8,575 bases of DNA from an uncultured Chlorobiaceae bacterium (GTDB lineage: Bacteria > Bacteroidota > Chlorobiia > Chlorobiales > Chlorobiaceae), in assembly GCA_903917955.1 (NCBI GenBank), contig CAIXCO010000255.1, positions 1 through 8,575 on the forward strand, read 5' to 3'. Below the pieces are notes generated by a model. It was not told where the DNA came from. It did no database searches and worked only from the letters and a program-made list of their open reading frames with translations. Below are positions 1-5,235 of the stretch, piece after piece (the stretch's first letter is position 1; each line of letters opens with the position of its first letter). Position numbers and translations under genes: made by a program.

Positions 1-95
1 AATCCTGACGGAACCACCACCACAAGCCCGTCATGCGGCGTCATTTTCAGACGTGGGCGCATGGCCCTCGCACTGACCTTTATGCTAACCTTCAT
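1..95 (-). CDS. Probable YgjP/SprT-like (DUF45, M48-type) metal-dependent hydrolase, N-terminal 31 codons only
   Basis: This open frame runs off the left edge of the window, so only the first 31 codons (ATG at 93-95) are visible, without a stop. The translation starts MKVSIKVSARAMRPRLKM and continues to a GLVVVVPSG stretch. A basic beta-strand segment followed by a 'G-L/V-VVVVP' strand is how the N-terminus of the YgjP/DUF45 family usually looks. That family carries its zinc-binding HExxH motif much further downstream, outside this window, so the assignment rests on a short N-terminal pattern only. The start lies 13 bp after the stop of the upstream cystathionine-type gene, and the two are probably co-transcribed. 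The start codon is carried by the second copy of a 17-bp duplication. A start at the internal ATG 11 codons later is also possible. Confidence 0.5.
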   Translation of the reverse strand, partial: MKVSIKVSARAMRPRLKMTPHDGLVVVVPSG

Positions 96-126
96 CCAAG
101 TGCGTTTTTCATCCAAGTGCGTTTTT
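93..126. repeat. 17-bp perfect tandem duplication spanning a stop/start junction
   Basis: The unit CATCCAAGTGCGTTTTT occurs twice back to back (93-109 and 110-126). Read on the minus strand, the first-read copy supplies the last codons and the TGA of the PLP enzyme, and the second supplies the ATG of the next gene. Collapsing the pair to one copy would give an ATGA overlap between the two genes without changing the enzyme's C-terminus. Confidence 0.95.
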
Positions 127-1245
127 CAAATCTGCAATGAGGTCATCCCGATCCTCGATACCTACCGAGAGGCGGATAATCGTATCGGTAATCCCTGCCG
201 CCTCGCGGTGCTCATGATCCATCGATGCGTGGCTCATGGTTGCCGGATGCTCAATCAGCGACTCAACACCGCCAAGGCTTTCAGCAAGGGCAAAGAGCTT
301 TGTCCCCTTCAGCACCCGATTGACATCCTCAAGAGTACCGTCAAGCTCAAAAGAGACCATGCCACCAAAACTCAGTTGCTGTTTTTTAGCAAGCTCATGC
401 TGCGGATGGGCCGGAAGACCAGGATAAAAGACCCGCTTTACCTTGGTGTGCTTCTCCAGAAACTCCGCCACCGCCTGCGCATTACGCTCGTGCTCCCTCA
501 TGCGCACCACCAGTGTCTTGATACCGCGAAGCACCAGCCAGCAGTCGAAAGGCTGGGCACAGGTACCGAGCGCATTAACGATAAACTTCAGACGGGCATC
601 AAGATCTTCGCTGTTGGAAAGCACCGCCCCGCCAACCACATCGGAGTGACCGTTCAAATACTTGGTGGTCGAATGCACCACAATATCGGCTCCAAGCTCA
701 AAGGGCTTCTGCCCATAAGGCGAAAGAAAGGTGTTATCGACAATGGTCAAGAGCCCCCTCTCTTTGGCAAGAGCAGCCACCTCCGCAATATCAACAAGAT
801 TCAAGAGCGGATTGGAGGGAGTCTCGACCCATACCGCTTTCGTCTTTTCATTCACATAGGGCAGAAGATTTGCCGCCTCCTGAAGATTGACAAAATGCAC
901 CTTAATATTAAAATGCTCCTCAACCGTCTTCATCAACCGCGAGGTGCCGCCATAGCAATCATCGGTACAGATAATCTCATCGCCGGATTTAAAAATATTG
1001 AGAGTCGAAGTAATCGCCGCCATACCGGTCGTTACCGCAACAGCAAAAGAGCACCCTTCAAGGACGCAGAGGTTGTCTTCGAGCGCCTTGCGTGTCGGGT
1101 TACCACTCCGGGTATAATCAAATCCCTTGTGTTTGCCGATATCCTCAAACACAAAGGTCGAACTCTGGTAAATCGGAGTCATGATTGCGCCGTAAGCCTT
1201 GTCAGGGCCAACACCGGCATGGATCGTATCAGTCTGAAAACTCAT
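109..1245 (-). CDS. Cystathionine gamma-synthase / gamma-lyase family PLP enzyme
   Basis: A complete 378-residue member of the Cys/Met-metabolism PLP enzyme family (fold type I aspartate-aminotransferase superfamily), a usual length for it. Visible landmarks: YTRSGNP at 44-50; the cofactor-stacking tyrosine in CYGGT near residue 98; ETPSNPLL at 141-148; the pyridine-nitrogen aspartate D170 in VDNTF; the Schiff-base lysine K195 in HSTTKYLNGH; SLGGVESLIEHPATMSHA at 323-340; and the substrate-carboxylate arginine R358 in IRLSVG. Such cytosolic enzymes either join an activated homoserine ester to cysteine (gamma-synthase, towards methionine) or split cystathionine (gamma-lyase). Sequence by eye does not separate the two. 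The ATG at 1243-1245 was chosen because family proteins begin right before 'QTDTIHAG'. The 44 codons available upstream run through a terminator-like hairpin and encode low-complexity, Phe-rich sequence. No strong Shine-Dalgarno is visible. The downstream partner is the YgjP-like gene. Confidence 0.93.
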   Translation of the reverse strand: MSFQTDTIHAGVGPDKAYGAIMTPIYQSSTFVFEDIGKHKGFDYTRSGNPTRKALEDNLCVLEGCSFAVAVTTGMAAITSTLNIFKSGDEIICTDDCYGGTSRLMKTVEEHFNIKVHFVNLQEAANLLPYVNEKTKAVWVETPSNPLLNLVDIAEVAALAKERGLLTIVDNTFLSPYGQKPFELGADIVVHSTTKYLNGHSDVVGGAVLSNSEDLDARLKFIVNALGTCAQPFDCWLVLRGIKTLVVRMREHERNAQAVAEFLEKHTKVKRVFYPGLPAHPQHELAKKQQLSFGGMVSFELDGTLEDVNRVLKGTKLFALAESLGGVESLIEHPATMSHASMDHEHREAAGITDTIIRLSVGIEDRDDLIADLKNALG

Positions 1246-1281
1246 GGAAAGCTCGTTTGGTAAATTAATGATAGACAAAAT

Positions 1282-1316
1282 AAAAAAACCCCTTCCCCGA
1301 TGAGCATGGAAGAGGT
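1282..1316 (-). terminator. Rho-independent terminator or leader attenuator upstream of the PLP enzyme gene
   Basis: Read on the minus strand, a 9-bp stem (1308-1316 pairing with 1288-1296, one G-U pair, no mismatch) encloses an 11-nt loop and is followed at once by a run of T (1282-1287). It ends 37 bp before the start codon at 1245. No minus-strand gene lies just upstream; the neighbour at 1705 runs the other way. It is therefore either an attenuator in the leader of the PLP enzyme mRNA or a stop for antisense transcription coming from 2422-3087. I see no recognisable SAM riboswitch or T-box around it. Confidence 0.7.
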
Positions 1317-1437
1317 AAAAAAAATGAAACTCTGTTCCCGGTAGAAGCGCTCCGTAGTAATTAATTTCGTAATACAATAGCCAAGGTGTTCATTATTCAG
1401 GTGATGCTCGATGCGAAATTACGGAATAACTTTCTAC

Positions 1438-1532
1438 CAAGCACTCATCACCTTGTCAAGCACTTACCACCTTGTCAAGCACTCATCACCTTGTCAAGCA
1501 CTTACCACATTGTCAAGCACTTACCACCTTGT
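1438..1532. repeat. Five head-to-tail copies of a 19-bp repeat
   Basis: The units are 1438-1456, 1457-1475, 1476-1494, 1495-1513 and 1514-1532, each starting CAAGCACT and ending TTGT. There are two variants: units 1 and 3 contain CTCATCACC (A type), and units 2 and 5 contain CTTACCACC (B type). Unit 4 is B type with one extra change (CACATTGT). The order is A-B-A-B'-B. No unique spacers separate the units. The last unit runs without a break into the REP-like element. Confidence 0.95.
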
Positions 1533-1566
1533 CATTTCGACGAACGAAGTGAGGAGAAATCTTACA
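1531..1566. repeat. REP-like element of the 'CATTTCGACGAACGAAG' type
   Basis: The segment from GTCATTTCGACGAACG to GAGGAGAAATCTTACA has terminal complementary ends (ATTTC with GAAAT) and matches my recollection of a dispersed repeat common between genes in Chlorobi and Bacteroidetes. Its translation 'FDERSEEKS' is a familiar spurious peptide in those genomes. An 11-bp inverted copy of its right end (1556-1566) recurs at 1603-1613, so the pair could fold into a larger hairpin. Assignment to a known family is from memory; copy number in this genome cannot be seen here. Confidence 0.65.
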
Positions 1567-1658
1567 GCACAATGGATTAAAAAACTTGGTAACGATTGTT
1601 AATGTAAGATTTCAGAGGCAATAATGCAAACAGCACAAGACTCATGCCAGGTAATTAC

Positions 1659-1687
1659 TTGATATCTTCATCCATTAGTCCTATGTT
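1659..1687 (+). promoter_or_regulatory. Candidate sigma-70-type promoter for the plus-strand methyltransferase
   Basis: TTGATA (1659-1664), a 17-bp spacer and TATGTT (1682-1687) give a fair match to the -35/-10 consensus. The implied start of transcription, near 1694, leaves a leader of only about ten bases, so the site is plausible but not certain. Confidence 0.35.
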
Positions 1688-1704
1688 ATAGAAAAAAAGA
1701 GCCC

Positions 1705-2475
1705 ATGTCATTGTATTGCGAATTTGCCTTTTACTACGAGCAGATATTCCCCTTCCGTGAAGAGGTCTACCGCTTTCTGAGTGAACATGCCGCTCCTCCG
1801 GGGTGCACAGTGCTCGATGCCGGATGCGGGCCGGGCCACTATTGCCGCCGCTTTCAGCAGGAGGGCTTTCGCCCGACAGGAATTGATCTCGACCCGGAGA
1901 TGATTGCTGCTGCTGCGGCAACCTCCCCTGCTGTAGCATTTCATGCAATGGACATTGCTGATCTGGCCACCCTGAAGCAATCGTTCCGCCTGATCTATTC
2001 CATCGGTAATGTGGTAGCCCATCTTTCGCCTGACCGCTTTTCCGCCTTTCTGGGCCAGGTTTATGCTGCTCTTGAACCCGGAGGATGCTGGATTTTTCAA
2101 ACCGTCAACTGGGATTACCTGCTCCAGTTCGCCCAATACCGCTTTCCGGTCAAAACCGTTGGCGACGCTTCACTCTCCTTTCACCGTCGCTATCTCGATA
2201 TTTCGCTCGAACAGGCCGTTTTTGAAGTGGAGCTGATGGCTGACAACCGGATGATTTTCAATGAGCGGGCAACACTCTATCCCCTCACTGCTGACGGCTA
2301 CCTTCGACGCCATGAAGCTGCAAGCTTCTCACTGAAGGGCACATACGGCGGATTCGATAAAACACCGTTCAGCCGGGAGCAAAACTCCGGCCTTGTGATG
2401 GTGTTCACGAAACCTGCCGTCTCACCCGAGCTTCCGATATTTCAAAATCATGTAGGTCGGATAGGTCAAGCCTGA
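1705..2475 (+). CDS. Class I SAM-dependent methyltransferase (256 aa), substrate unknown
   Basis: A probable cytosolic methyltransferase with the Rossmann-like SAM-binding fold. Motif I is VLDAGCGPGHY (residues 36-46). The acidic ribose-binding site follows in GIDLDPEMI (59-67). AMDIADL (81-87) fits the adenine-contacting loop, and LEPGGCWIFQ (123-132) is the usual post-motif strand. The C-terminal half (about 140-235) is probably the substrate-recognition part and gives no clue to the acceptor. The N-terminus MSLYxEFAxYYEQIFPFR looks like a natural family start, which supports ATG at 1705; only a weak AGAG lies upstream. The last 17 residues (240-256) are read from sequence that is also the 3' end of the opposite gene. 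They follow GLVMVFTKP, where such proteins would be expected to finish, so this tail may be recent. Small-molecule, quinone or lipid methylation are all possible. Confidence 0.85.
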   Translation: MSLYCEFAFYYEQIFPFREEVYRFLSEHAAPPGCTVLDAGCGPGHYCRRFQQEGFRPTGIDLDPEMIAAAAATSPAVAFHAMDIADLATLKQSFRLIYSIGNVVAHLSPDRFSAFLGQVYAALEPGGCWIFQTVNWDYLLQFAQYRFPVKTVGDASLSFHRRYLDISLEQAVFEVELMADNRMIFNERATLYPLTADGYLRRHEAASFSLKGTYGGFDKTPFSREQNSGLVMVFTKPAVSPELPIFQNHVGRIGQA

Positions 2476-3087
2476 AATAACCTGATCGCTTGCCGGAAAA
2501 TCCGTGTGTTCTTCAAACAGCTCAAGTGACGCTGATCGCAACACCGATGGCGCCAAATAGTCCATCATGGTGTGCCCATTTTCAATCAGTTTTATCGACT
2601 TGTTAAAAATGTAGGAGGTAACCTTTCGCTTTGCGTAATAGTCTGACATCCCGTCATTGACATAACTCTCAAACAAATTACGAAACGGATGCTTGGCAAG
2701 AATAGCAATAACACCACCCGGTTTGGCAACACGAATCATCTCCAGAATCGATTGCGCCACCTCTTCGGTATGCTGGATTGCATAAAGACTGGTCACAATA
2801 TCGAACATGTCAGCTCCGTAGGGAATACACTCCATAGAGGCATGAACGAAAACTCCGCACGCTCTCTGCTGTGCCATTGCAACCTCCGTTTCCGAGACAT
2901 CGAAACCATAGACAACCGCTCCCTGTGAAGCATAGTACGCCCCATCATGGCCGGAGCCGCATCCAACATCAAGGAGAAACTTCTCTTTCAACTGAGGCAA
3001 TTCGGAATAAAAATGGTTTCTGGTCTTCTGCTCCAGATCCTCTGTGCCCGCTGCATATTGTTTTGCAAACTGATCATACTCTTCCAT
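2422..3087 (-). CDS. Class I SAM-dependent methyltransferase (221 aa), Methyltransf_11/UbiE-like
   Basis: A second cytosolic SAM methyltransferase, not a near copy of its convergent neighbour. Motif I is FLLDVGCGSGHDG (37-49), and the acidic residue of motif II is in VYGFDVSETEV (59-69). ASMECIPYGADMFDIVTS (83-100) is the motif III/IV region, and AIQHTEE...RVAKPGGVIAIL (103-130) is the typical 'LKPGG' strand. This arrangement is that of the UbiE/Methyltransf_11 group, whose members methylate quinones, sterols, tRNA or small metabolites; the substrate here is unknown. The ATG at 3085-3087 has a good Shine-Dalgarno (AAGGAGAG) 11 bases upstream. The gene lies 101 bp downstream of the autotransporter gene on the same strand, with no clear terminator between, so read-through is possible. 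Its 3' end overlaps the plus-strand methyltransferase by 54 bp. Confidence 0.85.
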   Translation of the reverse strand: MEEYDQFAKQYAAGTEDLEQKTRNHFYSELPQLKEKFLLDVGCGSGHDGAYYASQGAVVYGFDVSETEVAMAQQRACGVFVHASMECIPYGADMFDIVTSLYAIQHTEEVAQSILEMIRVAKPGGVIAILAKHPFRNLFESYVNDGMSDYYAKRKVTSYIFNKSIKLIENGHTMMDYLAPSVLRSASLELFEEHTDFPASDQVISGLTYPTYMILKYRKLG

Positions 3088-3188
3088 GTATTTATGATCT
3101 CTCCTTATTTCCGTGAAGTGATTAAAAGAGGATTCAGACGGTTCTGTTTTTTTGGCCTATACAACGAGAGATTTACACTATTTTCAGA

Positions 3189-4874
3189 TCAAAACCCATA
3201 ACACAGTGCGATAGTAAAACAGGATTGCCTGTCGTCAGCCTGTATCTGATGAGAATAGTCGGCATGGATGAGCAACCCTTTATTCGCCGCTATTTCAAGA
3301 CCAACCGTACCGCTCAAGAAAAAGCTGTCGCTGGGGGAAGAAACTGTTGTAACACTCTCTTCCCAGCCGTTCATGGATGCTGTTACCGCCTGAGTATCAA
3401 GACGTTTTGCATACGTCCAATCCGCCACTATATACGGAGTTATTTTACTGCATTTACTCAATAAAAACGCTCGCTCAATCAGCAAATCAGCCCGACAATG
3501 AGATGTTTGACTGTGAGCCCCCCTTACTGTCAAATCAAGACTTTCAGCTCCGGTTTCACTAAATCCATTTCTTGACTGATAGCAATAGCCAAAGCCAAAT
3601 CCGGGAATAATTTTCAGAGGGCCTGCATAAAGCAAAACACCGCTTCGAAGAGCAATATCAGCATCCCATCCATTATAGGCAGCCCTTGCGGTTCTTGAGA
3701 GTGCTGTAAGCGGCGAAAAATTCGGACCATGCGCCGAGGGTAGGTAGAAGGTGTCGATATTGATATTTCGCAAGGTATTGCCATCCGCTGAACCGGCACT
3801 GACAACGGCCTGCAAAAACGCATTATCAAAATAGAGGGCTGAATATGCCGCAGCGCGATAGTAGTCTGTATCTGCCTTTCCTCCACCGTCATACCAGTCA
3901 ACAGTTCCCTGCATCCATGCCAGCGAAAAGCCAGACGCCCTCTTTTCAGAACTTTTTTTGTCGAAACCAATTAAAAATCCGTTGATATCACCATCAAAAC
4001 CGGAAACCGGGTATTTTTGAACCATTCTGGCCGATTTGGCCCATACACTTGATGTTGGTTCGCTCACTGCCAAACGGTCAATACGATCATCAATAGCCCG
4101 ATTTTGCATAGCAACAACAGAGTATCCCGATGTAGCAAGATTGTCAAAGCGTTGCGGAGAGATACTGTTAAGCGCCCTGTTGAACAACTCTTGACTGGCC
4201 GGATTGCAAAGCACATCAAGGTTGTTGAAAACGGATTCCATATCTGAATAAGGCACAGGAGTATGCGAAACAAGGTAGGTGCCAAGAGCACGACCATTAT
4301 CGGAACTTGCCATTGCCGGATAAAAGAGTACGGCATTCGTCACAGACTGGCCGTTAAAAAAAATGGTATAAGGGGTTCCATTCGACTGCAATTGCAGCCC
4401 GCCACCCTCTCCCCACCCATCAATTGCACCGGCAAGTCCGGTATAAAATGATTCACCCGGAACAGAGAGACCGAGAGTCATCATGGTAGGCACATTCGGC
4501 AGGGCGAAAAGAGCACGAATCTGCTGGGCATTCAATCCACGAACGGAACTTGCCCGCATCACCCAACTGCCCTCCTGACCAGAAGCATTTGAAGAGGCCG
4601 TCGGATTATAAAAGCGGATAAAAAACTGGGGAACCGTTGTTCTGGTACTGGTAATACTTGTTCTCAATTCCCACGGCCCTTTTCCAACGGTGTACGATGC
4701 ATTCAGCAGTGCCGGGTCCACAAGAAAAGGGGTATTTTCAGTACCGATCGGCTGCGTAAGGGTGCGCCAGTCAACTGCACCGGCAAGTGACGGGCGTACT
4801 CCTGCAACTGCTAAAAAAACAAACAGATGTAACGCCAAACCTCGCCATCGTTTATATGATGATTTTTGCTTCAT
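3189..4874 (-). CDS. Autotransporter-type outer membrane protein with signal peptide and C-terminal beta-barrel
   Basis: A complete 561-residue secreted protein. Residues 1-33 form a clear Sec signal peptide: basic MKQKSSYKRWR, hydrophobic LALHLFVFLAVAGV, and a likely cut after AGA at 31-33. A passenger-like domain follows (about 34-230), with RGLNAQQIRALFALP (112-126) and a Gly-rich WGEGGGLQLQ (154-163). The linker ELFNRALNSISPQRFDNLATSG (229-250) is of the kind found just before autotransporter barrels. Residues about 275-561 alternate hydrophobic and polar residues with many aromatics and end in ALCYGF; a C-terminal Phe is the usual signal for insertion by the Bam machinery. The passenger is much shorter than in classical beta-helical adhesins and has no evident protease triad. 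Function could be adhesion, surface display or contact with other cells. The ATG at 4872-4874 has GGAGAG close upstream, and a promoter-like site lies at 4921-4949. Confidence 0.85.
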   Translation of the reverse strand: MKQKSSYKRWRGLALHLFVFLAVAGVRPSLAGAVDWRTLTQPIGTENTPFLVDPALLNASYTVGKGPWELRTSITSTRTTVPQFFIRFYNPTASSNASGQEGSWVMRASSVRGLNAQQIRALFALPNVPTMMTLGLSVPGESFYTGLAGAIDGWGEGGGLQLQSNGTPYTIFFNGQSVTNAVLFYPAMASSDNGRALGTYLVSHTPVPYSDMESVFNNLDVLCNPASQELFNRALNSISPQRFDNLATSGYSVVAMQNRAIDDRIDRLAVSEPTSSVWAKSARMVQKYPVSGFDGDINGFLIGFDKKSSEKRASGFSLAWMQGTVDWYDGGGKADTDYYRAAAYSALYFDNAFLQAVVSAGSADGNTLRNINIDTFYLPSAHGPNFSPLTALSRTARAAYNGWDADIALRSGVLLYAGPLKIIPGFGFGYCYQSRNGFSETGAESLDLTVRGAHSQTSHCRADLLIERAFLLSKCSKITPYIVADWTYAKRLDTQAVTASMNGWEESVTTVSSPSDSFFLSGTVGLEIAANKGLLIHADYSHQIQADDRQSCFTIALCYGF

Positions 4875-4920
4875 ACTCTCCGGTCATCAAACTTTGGGCG
4901 TTCTTGCCGTGCATCCGCGT

Positions 4921-4949
4921 AATCTAACCCACGTCAAATGATGTTCCAA
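4921..4949 (-). promoter_or_regulatory. Candidate sigma-70-type promoter for the autotransporter gene
   Basis: On the minus strand TTGGAA (4949-4944), a 17-bp spacer and TAGATT (4926-4921) lie about 47 bp before the start codon at 4874. Spacing is ideal and four of six bases agree with the consensus in each hexamer. It lies between the end of the HsdR remnant and the gene. Confidence 0.4.
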
Positions 4950-4959
4950 TGTCTCAAAA

Positions 4960-5150
4960 TTATGCAGAATAGTCAACACGCTTGTGCTGGGCACGGGGAT
5001 GCAACTTGCCGCGAACAATAATGCACCCCTCTGTCAGCGGAAACTCTTCGCGAACCTGGGTCACAATATCCCACCCAGCCCGTTCAAGAGCAGGGGTAAT
5101 GTACTTGGTGCAGATATCGCGTTCGGTGAACTATTTTTTTGTTCATGCAT
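4960..5150 (-). pseudogene. hsdR: Decayed 5' fragment of a type I restriction endonuclease R subunit (HsdR)
   Basis: On the minus strand a 56-codon stretch (5130-4960) translates to ...TERDICTKYITPALERAGWDI followed by VTQVREE, IIVRGKLHPR and KRVDY, then a TAA after VDYSA. This matches the N-terminus of EcoEI-type HsdR proteins, where the sequence normally goes on with 'DYxLxYxxxxPIAVVEAKDN' into the nuclease domain. Just upstream lie a GAGGT ribosome-binding site and an ATG at 5148-5150, but that ATG is out of frame with the homologous stretch: a TAG (5131-5133) precedes it in its own frame, next to a run of seven A. One inserted base there would restore a continuous MHEQKN...TERDI reading. 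The protein is therefore broken at the start and has lost more than 90% of its length, including the nuclease and helicase domains. No HsdM or HsdS is visible. A non-functional remnant is the best reading. Confidence 0.8.
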
Positions 5151-5235
5151 CAGTTGCGTTACCTCATTGCAAACAATAAAGTACAAAAGAGATTGCGCAC
5201 ATCGAAAAAAGAAAGAGGTCACAGGGAACCCTTAT

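Larger units (their letters stand above)
1246..1704. other. 459-bp intergenic region between divergent genes
   Basis: The stretch between the PLP enzyme start and the methyltransferase start has no credible gene. It holds, in order, the terminator-like hairpin at 1282-1316, an AT-rich part (1350-1430), the 19-bp tandem repeats at 1438-1532, the REP-like element at 1531-1566 with an inverted partner at 1603-1613, and a promoter-like site at 1659-1687. Short plus-strand frames over the repeats translate to repetitive peptides (STYHLVKH-like) with no sign of being real proteins. Confidence 0.8.

Noticed and set aside
61..1263. 400-codon plus-strand open frame over the PLP enzyme gene
   Set aside because: It is antisense to a gene with every expected family motif, and its translation is basic, low in recognisable structure and unlike any family known to me.
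1438..1532. Possible CRISPR array
   Set aside because: The 19-bp units follow each other with no spacer of unique sequence, and no cas gene is near. It is a simple tandem repeat.
1386..1602. Two overlapping small plus-strand frames over the repeats
   Set aside because: They encode the tandem repeat and REP sequence (STYHLVKH and DERSEEKS peptides), typical artefacts of repeated DNA.
3134..3157. Plus-strand hairpin followed by seven T, resembling a terminator
   Set aside because: The stem (CAGA with TCTG) has only four pairs, and no plus-strand gene ends upstream of it.
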